The position numbers were made by a program, and so were the translations under genes. A stretch of DNA of 64,000 nt from Bacteroidota bacterium (GTDB taxonomy: Bacteria > Bacteroidota > Bacteroidia > Cytophagales > Cyclobacteriaceae): positions 372,001 through 436,000 of the forward strand of contig VGMW01000002.1 in assembly GCA_016866235.1 (NCBI GenBank). Reading direction: 5' to 3'. Of this stretch, positions 1-7,658 are shown piece by piece; position 1 is the stretch's first letter, and every line of letters begins with the position of its first letter. The notes under the pieces are model-generated. The model searched no databases. It was not told where the DNA came from and was given only the letters and a program-made list of their open reading frames with translations.

Positions 1-1151
1 ATCGACGAGCCTGGTGCGCTTAAATCGATGGATGTGCCATAGTTGCTAAAGTTTGATTTGGCATCGGATGAGGTGGTGGCGGCAACAGACATCACGTAGT
101 TGTATGCGGCGGGATAAAAAGGATTTTCAGTTCCGTCGTTGCCTGCAGAAGAAACAATAAGACAATCCAAATCAAGGGTAATGAAGGTGATGAGTTGTTG
201 TACAATTTCACTTCGGAAAGGACTGCCCCAGGAAAGATTAATGATTTTCGCCCCATGGGTGGCGGCGTATAACAAACCAGAGTAACCCAGATACAGTGAT
301 CCTTTGTTTGGACTCTGGTTGTCTGCTGAATGTTTGGTGAACATTACCTTGGCTTTGTAGCCAACCCCTGCTATGCCAATGCCATTATTTACGGTAGCCA
401 CGGCGGTTCCTGCAACGTTCGTACCGTGGGAACCAAACCCAGAGGTGTAGGTGTTCGGATCGTTGTCGCCAATGAAATCAGGATCGTTAACATTTAAGGT
501 ATCTGCGCCAATGAAGTCCCAGCCTCTATTGTTGTCTATGTATCCATCGCCGTCGTTGTCAATGCCATCAGTGGGTTCATTAGGATCAACAAAAATTTTA
601 TCGGCAATGTCTGGGTGATCTAAATCGCCGCCGGAATCTACAATACCGATGAGGATGTTTTCTCCTGTGGCAATATCCCATGCCTCCTGAGCCTTGATCA
701 GGTTTAGGTAATACTGGCTTGAAAGTTTTTCGTCATTAGGCGTTAGGCGTATGTTGTCGGTGTAAATGGGTTCGACCAATTCGAAAAGTCCGGTCGCATA
801 CAGTTTGTTGATGAAAGCCTCGACATTGTTCCCCTGAACAGCCACCTCTGCAAACTGATTTAGGTTGAATCCTGATGAGGATTCGCGCGGAGCGGTGCGG
901 TAGGCGATTTTATCAAGCGCCTTCGCAGGCACCAGCGATCGGATGGACAAATCTTTTAGACCCTGGGCACCATTCATTTTTACACTTCTGGAATGAATGT
1001 TTATTGGTGCGTTGTTCTTGGTCTTAACCAGAACAAATGCCGTTGAGTAGTCTCTGGTTTGGATTCCAGCGGGCAGGCGGAAATTAGGTCGCTTTTGCTG
1101 ACCAAAGGCCTGGATGGAAAATGCCAAAAAGATTAGAAAGAATAATCTCAT
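1..1151 (-). CDS. Subtilisin-like (S8) secreted serine peptidase, C-terminus cut by window edge
   Basis: Secreted protease of the S8 family; about 383 codons are visible and the 3' part lies outside the window. From the ATG at 1151 there is a signal peptide (MRLFFLIFLAFSIQAFGQ), a propeptide-like region to about residue 150, then the peptidase domain: catalytic Asp in GIVDSG (about 172), catalytic His in SHGTNVAG (about 242) and the oxyanion Asn in SSAGNDG (about 338). A DNDGDG calcium-loop-like stretch follows the Asp block. The block with the catalytic Ser and any type IX secretion sorting domain are off-window. The reading frame stays open to base 1. Family assignment is firm; substrate unknown. 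Confidence 0.93.
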   Translation of the reverse strand, partial: MRLFFLIFLAFSIQAFGQQKRPNFRLPAGIQTRDYSTAFVLVKTKNNAPINIHSRSVKMNGAQGLKDLSIRSLVPAKALDKIAYRTAPRESSSGFNLNQFAEVAVQGNNVEAFINKLYATGLFELVEPIYTDNIRLTPNDEKLSSQYYLNLIKAQEAWDIATGENILIGIVDSGGDLDHPDIADKIFVDPNEPTDGIDNDGDGYIDNNRGWDFIGADTLNVNDPDFIGDNDPNTYTSGFGSHGTNVAGTAVATVNNGIGIAGVGYKAKVMFTKHSADNQSPNKGSLYLGYSGLLYAATHGAKIINLSWGSPFRSEIVQQLITFITLDLDCLIVSSAGNDGTENPFYPAAYNYVMSVAATTSSDAKSNFSNYGTSIDLSAPGSS

Positions 1152-1227
1152 GGTGGGAAGGATTGATCGAAGCTTAAAATTATCCAAAGATGGACAATCG
1201 GGCTACGAAATTATCTCCCAACTTCTT

Positions 1228-1596
1228 CTAGGATAGACCAGGTTGGGTTCTTTCCAGCATGGAAAGCAATCTTTTCCGATCCTCCCTAAGGTTTACAATC
1301 TCCTCCTGCAACATGCTAACCAGAGGAGTTTGCTGGTAGCTGTTGCGCACCATCACCGGAACCTCCTCCGGCATTGATGCATTAAAGAGTCTGGATTCGT
1401 TGAAGGTCAGAATTTCCTGGGTATTGATTTCCAGGACTTCTGCAATTTCAGCCAGGGTTTTGAGCGTCAGGTTTATCTGGTCGAGCTCTATTCGACTGTA
1501 ATTGTTCTGTGACATCTTTAAGCGAATCCCCATGTATTCCTGAGAATAGCCCCGGATGTTTCTGATCTTCCTGATTTTTTCACCGATTCCTTTCAT
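1228..1596 (-). CDS. XRE-family helix-turn-helix regulator
   Basis: Small DNA-binding protein of 122 residues. Residues about 5-60 form an HTH_3 (Cro/CI-type) domain: GEKIRKIRNIRGYSQEYMG, then the recognition-helix region KMSQNNYSRIE and the closing LAEIAEVLEI helix. The C-terminal third (LQEEIVNLREDRKRLLSMLE) has the heptad look of a coiled coil and probably dimerises. The ATG at 1596 starts right at the domain. A TACTTTTG box at 1665-1672 on the same strand is a likely promoter, so it is probably monocistronic. Its targets cannot be read from the sequence. Confidence 0.88.
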   Translation of the reverse strand: MKGIGEKIRKIRNIRGYSQEYMGIRLKMSQNNYSRIELDQINLTLKTLAEIAEVLEINTQEILTFNESRLFNASMPEEVPVMVRNSYQQTPLVSMLQEEIVNLREDRKRLLSMLERTQPGLS

Positions 1597-2109
1597 ACAA
1601 GTAGTGGTTGTTTAGGTTGGTGGTTTCTTTTTTCAGGCGAAGCTTTTTTTGCCTCCGTCTGCGACAAAAGTACTGGGCACCTTTGCCGGCCTGATTTTGA
1701 TTTAGGACGGAAACCTTACCCGCATCAAGCCGGGAAGGTCTTTAGTTGTTTTCAGCCATGAATTGCCTTGGGATAGATCGTTTGGAGGCTAGGCCATCAG
1801 TTTAATGCATGAAATCCACGGATCGTGCTCAATACATCTGACAGAATCATCTATAAACCTGACATGCAGAACAAAACCCTACAGATCAAAACTTTAAAGT
1901 GACGCTTTAAGTGGTCGATTCGTTTTGATATAAATTACATTTCTTAACCGCCAGAGCCCTGAAAAAGAGAAAACAAGGGTGTTTCAAACCTCTCGGTTCC
2001 TGGGTTAAACAAAGCATGCTATTAAAAGCCTTACGTATGATTCAAGTGAGCCTAGCGGCCTGAAAGGGAGTTTCAATCAGGCTTTTCAGTATTCATGATT
2101 GAAGCCGTG
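1597..2109. other. Intergenic region between the XRE gene and rpmB
   Basis: About 510 bases without a convincing ORF. It holds the XRE promoter and leader, an imperfect inverted repeat at 1891-1912 (ACTTTAAAG...CTTTAAGT), and a weak hairpin GCCTGA...TCAGGC followed by TTTT at 2058-2086 that could end a short plus-strand transcript. No tRNA or recognisable RNA family was seen. Confidence 0.4.
1665..1672 (-). promoter_or_regulatory. Bacteroidota -7 box for the XRE regulator
   Basis: Minus-strand TACTTTTG fits the TAnnTTTG consensus and lies about 70 bases upstream of the ATG at 1596. I see no TTTG at the ideal -33 distance, so this is a one-element call. Confidence 0.5.
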
Positions 2110-2142
2110 TTTGGAAATTAGACCCCGCTTTCCCGATATTTG
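2110..2142 (+). promoter_or_regulatory. Promoter of rpmB
   Basis: TTTG at 2110-2113, 21 bases, then GATATTTG at 2135-2142, one mismatch from TAnnTTTG. This lies directly before the rpmB leader. The TTG at 2140, which could be misread as an upstream start of rpmB, falls inside this box. Confidence 0.55.
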
Positions 2143-2146
2143 CCTT

Positions 2147-2163
2147 CCCTTTTCAAAAAAGGG
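2147..2163 (+). promoter_or_regulatory. Leader hairpin of rpmB
   Basis: CCCTTTT (2147-2153) pairs perfectly with AAAAGGG (2157-2163) across a three-base loop, placing a hairpin at or near the 5' end of the mRNA. Nearly the same element follows the rpsH promoter and a related one follows the rplC promoter. Confidence 0.5.
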
Positions 2164-2181
2164 CCAAAAAACGCATTTTTT

Positions 2182-2421
2182 ATGGCAAGAGTTTGTGAAA
2201 TAACCGGTAAGCGCCCTCGGGTTGGAAACAAAGTTTCCCACGCCAACAACAAAACAAAGCGCAGATTTTACCCAAATCTTCAGACCAAGAAGTTCTTCAT
2301 TCCTGAAGAAAACAAGTGGATAACCCTGAAGCTTTCCACCAAAGCCATTAAAACCATCAATAAAAACGGCATTACCGCGGTCCTGAAAGAGGCACGTGAG
2401 GCCGGATACTTGACCAAATAA
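2182..2421 (+). CDS. rpmB: 50S ribosomal protein L28
   Basis: Large-subunit ribosomal protein of 79 residues. The ATG at 2182 gives the expected L28 N-terminus [12 protein letters not shown], followed by [20 protein letters not shown], both typical. An in-frame TTG at 2140 would add 14 residues, but it lies within the promoter and is not used in this reading. First gene of rpmB-rpmG-DUF4295, a usual Bacteroidota arrangement; rpmG starts 20 bases downstream. Confidence 0.96.
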   Translation: MARVCEITGKRPRVGNKVSHANNKTKRRFYPNLQTKKFFIPEENKWITLKLSTKAIKTINKNGITAVLKEAREAGYLTK

Positions 2422-2441
2422 CCTTTTAATCAGGAAATCTC

Positions 2442-2624
2442 ATGGCTAAAAAAGGAAACCGCATTCAGGTGATCCTGGAGTGCACAGAGCATAAAAACAG
2501 CGGCATGCCCGGCATGAGCCGCTACATCACCACCAAAAACCGCAAGAATACTACCGAGAGGATCGAGTTGAAGAAATACAACCCAATCCTAAAGAAGTAT
2601 ACCCTGCACAAGGAAATCAAGTAA
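2442..2624 (+). CDS. rpmG: 50S ribosomal protein L33
   Basis: Large-subunit protein of 60 residues, starting [20 protein letters not shown] and ending YTLHKEIK. It is the zinc-free (C-minus) form: the canonical L33 zinc ribbon has two CxxC pairs, while here only one Cys remains (ECTEH) and the second pair is replaced by [16 protein letters not shown] insertion after the first strand is usual in Bacteroidota. It lies between rpmB and the DUF4295 gene and is probably cotranscribed with both. Confidence 0.96.
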   Translation: MAKKGNRIQVILECTEHKNSGMPGMSRYITTKNRKNTTERIELKKYNPILKKYTLHKEIK

Positions 2625-2658
2625 TTCAGGTTTTTAAAACCATTAAAAGAAACAAACC

Positions 2659-2814
2659 ATGGCAAAGAAGGTTGTTGCATCATTAAAAAAGACTGACGGA
2701 AAAAGCTTCGCGAAAGTTATCCGTGCCGTCAAATCAGAGAAAACAGGTTCCTACACTTTCAGGGAGGAAATTGTTCCTTCTGATCTGGTGAAGGATACGC
2801 TGGCCAAAAAATAA
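2659..2814 (+). CDS. DUF4295 family small basic protein
   Basis: A 51-residue lysine-rich protein: MAKKVVASLKKTDGKSFAK to the C-terminus DLVKDTLAKK. It matches what I know of DUF4295, a Bacteroidota family that regularly follows rpmG. Its conserved place among ribosomal genes and its basic composition suggest a ribosome-associated role, but no function is established. The ATG is 35 bases after rpmG, with a terminator hairpin directly downstream. Confidence 0.88.
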   Translation: MAKKVVASLKKTDGKSFAKVIRAVKSEKTGSYTFREEIVPSDLVKDTLAKK

Positions 2815-2840
2815 GCGCAGTCGAGGCTGTGTTTCAATAC

Positions 2841-2866
2841 AAGTCCCCGCGTGGGACTTTTTTATT
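2841..2866 (+). terminator. Rho-independent terminator or attenuator before ftsY
   Basis: AAGTCCC (2841-2847) pairs with GGGACTT (2853-2859) and runs into six Ts. It closes the rpmB-rpmG-DUF4295 unit, yet ends only about 10 bases before the ftsY start, so ftsY would need read-through or is attenuated here. Confidence 0.75.
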
Positions 2867-2876
2867 TTAACCGACA

Positions 2877-3818
2877 ATGGGATTTTTTGATTTTTTTAAA
2901 AAAGAAAAACAGGCTCCGGTTCAAGGACTTGAGAAATCTCGTGAATCCTTTTTCTCACGTATGGGGAAAGCCATTGCCGGTAAATCAACTGTCGATGACG
3001 ATGTTTTGGATCAGTTGGAGGAGGTTCTGGTGTCCTCAGATGTTGGCATCGATACAACCCTGAGAATAATTGATCGAATCAAGGAAAGGGTAGCCCGGGA
3101 AAAATATTTAAGCACCGCTGAGCTTGATCGAATTCTGAGAGAGGAAATCATTTCGCTATTGCCAACAAGCCAGTCTTTTGAGGACACCGCTGAGCCACCC
3201 AAGCCTTATGTAATCATGGTGGTTGGTGTTAATGGTGTGGGCAAAACCACTACCGTTGGAAAGCTTGCTTCCCGTTTTCATGCGATTGGTAAAAAGGTTG
3301 TACTTGGTGCGGCCGATACATTCAGAGCGGCTGCTGTCGAACAATTGAAATTGTGGGGTCAGCGGACGGGTGTTTCGGTCATTGCACGTGGACAGGATGC
3401 AGATCCCTCCGCCGTCGCATTTGATGCGGTGTCTGAAGGTGTAAAATCCGGTGCCGATTTGGTAATCATTGATACTGCCGGAAGATTGCACACCAAGGTT
3501 AACCTGATGAATGAGCTTTCGAAAATTCGAAGGGTCATTCAAAAAGTAATTCCTGATGCCCCACATGAAGTGCTTTTGGTACTCGATGGAAGCACTGGAC
3601 AGAATGCAATCATTCAAGCAAAAGAGTTCACCAAAGCCACTGAGGTGAGCGCATTGGCAGTAACAAAACTCGATGGTACTGCACGCGGTGGGGTGGTCAT
3701 CGGAATTTCAGATCAATTTAAAATTCCTGTACGCTACATCGGTGTTGGTGAAAAACCTGAGGACCTCAGGCCTTTTGATGCCAAAAATTTTGTTGAGTCA
3801 TTTTTCAGCAGGGCTTAA
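2877..3818 (+). CDS. ftsY: Signal recognition particle receptor FtsY
   Basis: SRP receptor GTPase that docks SRP-ribosome complexes at the membrane; 313 residues, so it has the NG domain but almost none of the long acidic A domain of E. coli FtsY. The N-terminus MGFFDFFKKEK is an amphipathic, membrane-binding type. G motifs: GVNGVGKTTT (about 117-126), DTFRAAA (147-153), DTAGR (199-203), TKLDGTARGG (263-272), and the closing GVGEKPEDLRPF. The ATG at 2877 comes right after a terminator hairpin, with no separate promoter visible. Its 3' end overlaps the convergent DUF6048 gene by 21 bases. Confidence 0.97.
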   Translation: MGFFDFFKKEKQAPVQGLEKSRESFFSRMGKAIAGKSTVDDDVLDQLEEVLVSSDVGIDTTLRIIDRIKERVAREKYLSTAELDRILREEIISLLPTSQSFEDTAEPPKPYVIMVVGVNGVGKTTTVGKLASRFHAIGKKVVLGAADTFRAAAVEQLKLWGQRTGVSVIARGQDADPSAVAFDAVSEGVKSGADLVIIDTAGRLHTKVNLMNELSKIRRVIQKVIPDAPHEVLLVLDGSTGQNAIIQAKEFTKATEVSALAVTKLDGTARGGVVIGISDQFKIPVRYIGVGEKPEDLRPFDAKNFVESFFSRA

Positions 3819-4472
3819 TGCCTTGTCTTTCCTCAACGGAATCCTGAACATCATATAATAGCTGAAGCCCCACCAGGGTTTCTTAAAGGTTAATCCATAG
3901 CCTGGAATTTCATAAGGGGCAATCGGTGATTCGTCCGGTACGGAGGAACCAAACTTCAGCCGGGCAGTGTAGCCCATCCAGAAAAACTTCACCACACGAA
4001 CCCTCAAACCGGTGGTGAGCTCTAACCACCCGGATTTCACCTGCTGTTGATCAATGTCCATGTTCACAGTTCCAAAACCTGTGTTGTACACGTAGTCCAA
4101 TTGTTCCCTGTACACCGCTCTCCCGTACCTGAATCCAAGAAAAAACATATTACGGTCTGGATCCTTCTTCAAAAAGTTTACATCAGCCCCGAGCCTCAGG
4201 TACCTGCCCTCATTGGAATAGGTGCCATCTTTTATGGTGAGGTTGCGAAAGGATTCGCCTACCTCTACAGCAAGAAAATACCGGCCTAAGTCCATGTCAG
4301 CGAACAATTCCTTTCCACCGGCCTTCGAGCCAGCCAACGACTTGATCAATCCGATCGTTTCTGCACCCACCCTGATTCCCGTTGGTTTAAAGCTGCGCAA
4401 ACTGTCCTGACTTGAAGCAGTACCGCTGAGCATCAGCAAAAAAACAATCAGGCTATAAATATATTTTGACAT
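3798..4472 (-). CDS. DUF6048-like predicted outer-membrane beta-barrel protein
   Basis: Exported protein of about 224 residues. I start it at the ATG at 4472, which opens directly on a signal peptide (MSKYIYSLIVFLLMLSGTASSQ); an in-frame start at 4487 adds five residues. The rest alternates hydrophobic and polar residues with many aromatics (FFLGFRYGRAVYRE, WWGFSYYMMFRIPL) as in a small barrel. It overlaps the end of the DUF6452 gene, and this pairing is what suggests DUF6048. Function unknown. Convergent with ftsY (21-base overlap). Confidence 0.65.
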   Translation of the reverse strand: MSKYIYSLIVFLLMLSGTASSQDSLRSFKPTGIRVGAETIGLIKSLAGSKAGGKELFADMDLGRYFLAVEVGESFRNLTIKDGTYSNEGRYLRLGADVNFLKKDPDRNMFFLGFRYGRAVYREQLDYVYNTGFGTVNMDIDQQQVKSGWLELTTGLRVRVVKFFWMGYTARLKFGSSVPDESPIAPYEIPGYGLTFKKPWWGFSYYMMFRIPLRKDKALSPAEK

Positions 4473-4899
4473 GGGTCTCCTGAACACTGCTTATCAATGA
4501 CTTTATGATTTGAACCTTGGAGGCACTGCCTGTAAAACTGACTTCCTTCAGGGTAAATAAAACCCTGGCGCCGCATGCGGGATCCAGTAAGGTGCTTCTT
4601 TCCAGGTAGGAGATATTTAATGAAATATTTCCCAAAGGGCGGTAGATCTTTAATTCAGTATTGGAGCTTCCAGGTGTAAGCGGTAAAATGATGCGGCTAG
4701 CCTTCTCACCTTTATAAAAGGTTTTATCTACCCCGGATACCGTGACCGAGTCAATTGCTATTTCTGATGGTTTGTTGGTGCTGGAGCTGATGAATTCAAA
4801 GGTGATCCGGTTGGAGGTTTGATCCTGGCAGTCTCCTTGCTCAAAACATGAATTCAATGTCAGAAGCGCAAAAACAATTAGCCAACCGGATGGTTTCAT
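4453..4899 (-). CDS. DUF6452-like lipoprotein
   Basis: Predicted lipoprotein of 148 residues: MKPSGWLIVFALLTLNSC carries a lipobox, then a beta-rich domain with two further cysteines (GDCQDQ, DPACGAR). A GTG two codons upstream (4905) is less likely because it overlaps a TATCTTTG promoter-like box. The 3' end overlaps the start of the following DUF6048-like gene, so the two are probably translated together in the envelope. I recognise the pairing, not a function. Confidence 0.62.
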   Translation of the reverse strand: MKPSGWLIVFALLTLNSCFEQGDCQDQTSNRITFEFISSSTNKPSEIAIDSVTVSGVDKTFYKGEKASRIILPLTPGSSNTELKIYRPLGNISLNISYLERSTLLDPACGARVLFTLKEVSFTGSASKVQIIKSLISSVQETHVKIYL

Positions 4900-4904
4900 C
4901 GCCA

Positions 4905-4912
4905 CAAAGATA
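4905..4912 (-). promoter_or_regulatory. -7 box five bases before the DUF6452-like ATG
   Basis: Minus-strand TATCTTTG matches TAnnTTTG and ends five bases before the ATG at 4899. If used, the transcript would be nearly leaderless. No -33 element is visible, so chance is possible. Confidence 0.35.
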
Positions 4913-4935
4913 CATCCATAGTTCTGCTGTTTTTC

Positions 4936-5991
4936 CTACCTCATTTCTCGGATCCACTGCTCGATGAGTGCAGCACCTTCTCGGTCAACAATGGTTCTGC
5001 CAAGCTCAGGCATCATCACGCCCGGATCGGTCGACAATATTCTGTACAACAAAATCGAAGACTCGGGCCTTCCGGGAAGTACATCATATTGAAGTCCCCC
5101 GCTTCCTTTTCCGGCAGCCACCGGTGCCTTTCCGATCCCCAGCGCCAAAGGTTTATGGACCTCTGCCATTAGGTGTAGTCCACTGGTTTTGCCAGGACCT
5201 TCCGGTCGGTGGCAATGAGCACAGTTGCCTTCCAACCAGGCACGCGCCCGGCGCTCGGTTGATTCTGTAAGATTGTGGTAGTTGGCCAAGGCAGGTATGG
5301 TCTCTGGGTTGGGTACTGAATCAAGCACGCCTTGATTCACGAGGCGGAGCAGTTGTTGTCCACCTTCCTCGGTCATATTAAGCTGACGCGCAGTAGGACC
5401 AATTGGAACGAGCTTTCCTTTTTGCTGGTGACAACTTTTGCACTGATTTTGATTCGGAACCAAATAATCCACCGATTGCTTCAACCCTGAATCATCAATC
5501 CACGTTGCCTTCACCGTAGCTCCGGAGGATGTGAAATAGGCCTCTTCCTGATCTTCAGTCCATAAATAGGTCAGCGCCTCCCATTGACTTGCTTCTCTGA
5601 CCAGCAACCTGGTTTCAATGATTCGACGCTTTCCTTCGGGTTTTCTGAAATCGGCCGGATAGTAGAAATTTTTAATAAGGATGGTGCCTTCCTTGAAATC
5701 CATCGTTTCTCTTTCGTTGAAGGTTGCGGGCTCATTCGTCGGAACCTTGACAAATCTTTTTTTGAAGGCGTAATCACTGAACAGTGGCGCATTAATCTGG
5801 TAGGCCACCACACCTTTTTCAGGGCGCAACGCCTGTAATGGTTTTTGGAAAAATCCGAACGACGATAATTTTTCTGGCCACTTACTGGCTTTACCTCCCG
5901 CCAGAACAATCTCTTCAATTGCCTCCGGCTCCGGCGTTTTTACCGAACAGCCGGCGATCATCAAAAGCGTAAGCAGGAAAAGTAACCTCAT
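4936..5991 (-). CDS. Diheme c-type cytochrome lipoprotein (SO_2930-like)
   Basis: Periplasmic or outer-membrane electron-transfer lipoprotein of 351 residues. From the ATG at 5991: lipobox signal (MRLLFLLTLLMIAGC), a large N-terminal domain, then two haem-attachment motifs, CKSCH and CAHCH, about 70 residues apart; late Met residues in PGVMMPELG may be axial ligands. I chose this start because ATG overlaps the upstream stop as ATGA (5988-5991), implying translational coupling with the beta-helix gene. The same pair occurs as SO_2930/SO_2929-type genes elsewhere. Redox partner and substrate are unknown. Confidence 0.85.
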   Translation of the reverse strand: MRLLFLLTLLMIAGCSVKTPEPEAIEEIVLAGGKASKWPEKLSSFGFFQKPLQALRPEKGVVAYQINAPLFSDYAFKKRFVKVPTNEPATFNERETMDFKEGTILIKNFYYPADFRKPEGKRRIIETRLLVREASQWEALTYLWTEDQEEAYFTSSGATVKATWIDDSGLKQSVDYLVPNQNQCKSCHQQKGKLVPIGPTARQLNMTEEGGQQLLRLVNQGVLDSVPNPETIPALANYHNLTESTERRARAWLEGNCAHCHRPEGPGKTSGLHLMAEVHKPLALGIGKAPVAAGKGSGGLQYDVLPGRPESSILLYRILSTDPGVMMPELGRTIVDREGAALIEQWIREMR

Positions 5992-7256
5992 GGCTTCAGC
6001 GATGATACGACAGAGCAATCAAATCCAGTTGGATTTTTTGCAAAGCCCTCAAAATCATGTGCTGCATCCAGGAGAAGAAAATTTTCGGCGCCCTGGTTGT
6101 TGCTTAAACAAATTTCAGGATTGCGGTCAGGAGGCTTGATGCCGTCGTAGGCAATGTCCGGTGGTGACAAAAACGATTTCAGCAGAAATAAAAATCCAAT
6201 GTCGTTGCTTAGAGAAGGAAACCAAAATTCGTTTGAGTAGCGGTTGTTGCGGAGGGCAATCCGATACGGATAAGGATTGTAAAGTGAATCGAGTTTGTAG
6301 TTGTTTTCCACGGTTCGGATTCCGCCCTCTGCATCCGATTGAACCTCCTCTGTTTCATTCAGCGCTGCAACCAGTTCATAGCTTATGATTCCGGTGCCAA
6401 CCGTTCGGTTGTTGATCAAATCGTTGTCGAACATTTCCAGGTCGTGGGTGGCCAATATCATTACGCCGGTACCAGGCGGAATGCTCGCAACAACATTTCC
6501 GGGCATTGCGAAATTTTCGTGGTTGTTATCCCGAATTATGTTTTTGAAAATTTTGGTATGGTGTCCGTATTGAGTCAGACCGGGTAAATCGAAAACCAAC
6601 AATCCACCGGAGTTCATCCAGGCTTCATTTCCATAAATTTCCACCCACTTTGAATTTTCGCTTTCTATACCGGCAACATTGTTCCAGGCTTTATTGTTGC
6701 GAATGATCACCGAGTCGGATTGCCCAACATAAATGCCAGCATCGGAAGAGCCGATGGCTTCACAATATTCAATCAAAACTCTTTTACACAATACAGGGTA
6801 AAGGGCATATGCTCCATTCGCTGCGCTCGGCACTTCCGCCGTCCATCTCGACCGGATGTTACGTAGGGTAAGCCCATCGACATCGCTCACTTTTAAATTG
6901 TCTCCCTTGGCATCCTCGATGGTGAATCCTGAAACGATTATATTTTTACCGTTGGTAATCAATAAGCCCTGTGCACCTTCTTTTTGATTTTTAAAAGAAA
7001 GGAATGTCGAATCCTCGCCTGCTCCTATTAACACCAGATTGTTTTTTCCGTCGATAGAAAGTCCGCGGGTAAACAGGAAATGTCCTGCTGGAATTAGAAT
7101 GGTGTCACCGTCGCTTGCCTGAATAAATCTTTCCTGAAGCGAGCTTTCAATGGACTTCCAAACCGGCTGAGCTTCACGTTCAGGCTGGCAAGACCATAAA
7201 ATCGAAACAACTGAAAAACCCAGTAGGAGGCGCATAGCAAGGTTAAAAATAGCCAT
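5988..7256 (-). CDS. Parallel beta-helix repeat lipoprotein (SO_2929-like)
   Basis: Predicted lipoprotein with a right-handed parallel beta-helix. Starts at 7256 (MAIFNLAMRLLLG...) or 7235 (MRLLLGFSVVSILWSC) both place the lipobox Cys correctly; an upstream in-frame start at 7292 is less suitable. The region DGDTILIPAGHFLF begins a pectate-lyase-like coil, followed by many NNxA/GI repeats (SDAGIYVGQSDSVIIRNN, NNVAGIESEN, NSGGLLVFD). Such proteins bind or cut polysaccharides, but no catalytic set is obvious. Coupled by ATGA to the diheme cytochrome, so the two probably act together at the cell surface. Confidence 0.82.
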   Translation of the reverse strand: MAIFNLAMRLLLGFSVVSILWSCQPEREAQPVWKSIESSLQERFIQASDGDTILIPAGHFLFTRGLSIDGKNNLVLIGAGEDSTFLSFKNQKEGAQGLLITNGKNIIVSGFTIEDAKGDNLKVSDVDGLTLRNIRSRWTAEVPSAANGAYALYPVLCKRVLIEYCEAIGSSDAGIYVGQSDSVIIRNNKAWNNVAGIESENSKWVEIYGNEAWMNSGGLLVFDLPGLTQYGHHTKIFKNIIRDNNHENFAMPGNVVASIPPGTGVMILATHDLEMFDNDLINNRTVGTGIISYELVAALNETEEVQSDAEGGIRTVENNYKLDSLYNPYPYRIALRNNRYSNEFWFPSLSNDIGFLFLLKSFLSPPDIAYDGIKPPDRNPEICLSNNQGAENFLLLDAAHDFEGFAKNPTGFDCSVVSSLKP

Positions 7257-7292
7257 TGTCTTATTACGATGCAGATTTTGAATTGGCAGCAT

Positions 7293-7300
7293 TACCTTTG
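7293..7300 (+). promoter_or_regulatory. -7 box upstream of the DUF4834-like gene
   Basis: TACCTTTG matches TAnnTTTG and lies 17 bases before the ATG at 7318. It probably starts the transcript through the small membrane peptide and dapF. No well-spaced -33 element seen. Confidence 0.5.
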
Positions 7301-7317
7301 GGGCTTAATTAGCAGTA

Positions 7318-7497
7318 ATGTTCAAGTTTTTATTGATTCTCGCCATTGTGGTCTGGGTCCTCTATAAAGTAGGAACATTCTTTTTCAGGGCTGGTGCCAT
7401 CTCCCAGCAAATGCGAAATCAAGGTCAACGCAAACGTACGCGCGGTAAAGACGGTAAAATCAAGGGTGGTGATTATGTTGATTACGAGGAAGTATAG
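7318..7497 (+). CDS. DUF4834-like small membrane protein
   Basis: 59 residues. One N-terminal membrane helix (FLLILAIVVWVLYKVGTFFF) is followed by a basic stretch (QRKRTRGKDGKIKGG) and an acidic tail YVDYEEV. The layout and motif resemble DUF4834 of Bacteroidota, though it is short for that family. First of three plus-strand genes leading to dapF; the next ORF begins 50 bases later. No function known. Confidence 0.7.
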   Translation: MFKFLLILAIVVWVLYKVGTFFFRAGAISQQMRNQGQRKRTRGKDGKIKGGDYVDYEEV

Positions 7498-7547
7498 TTT
7501 TTAAATCGACTCGCTGGAGAAAATTGAATTAAAATTCTTCTTTGCTA

Positions 7548-7658
7548 ATGGCAAACAGACTTAAACTCTTCTTGGTTAAATACAAATCTGAAGTTATTGT
7601 AGGCATCCTGGTTTATCTTTTGTTGGTATTCAGGGATATATTTTCACTCATCTCTTGA
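7548..7658 (+). CDS. 36-residue predicted membrane peptide overlapping dapF
   Basis: ATG at 7548 encodes MANRLKLFLVKYKSEV, then a hydrophobic helix (VGILVYLLLVF) and a short tail. Its TGA stop overlaps the TTG start of dapF as TTGA (7655-7658), the geometry of translational coupling. It has a basic N-terminus followed by one membrane helix. I do not recognise a family; it may simply act as a coupling leader for dapF. Confidence 0.55.
   Translation: MANRLKLFLVKYKSEVIVGILVYLLLVFRDIFSLIS

Noticed and set aside
2140-2181. Upstream TTG start for rpmB
   Set aside because: It lies in the promoter -7 box and adds residues not found in L28; the ATG at 2182 gives the standard N-terminus.
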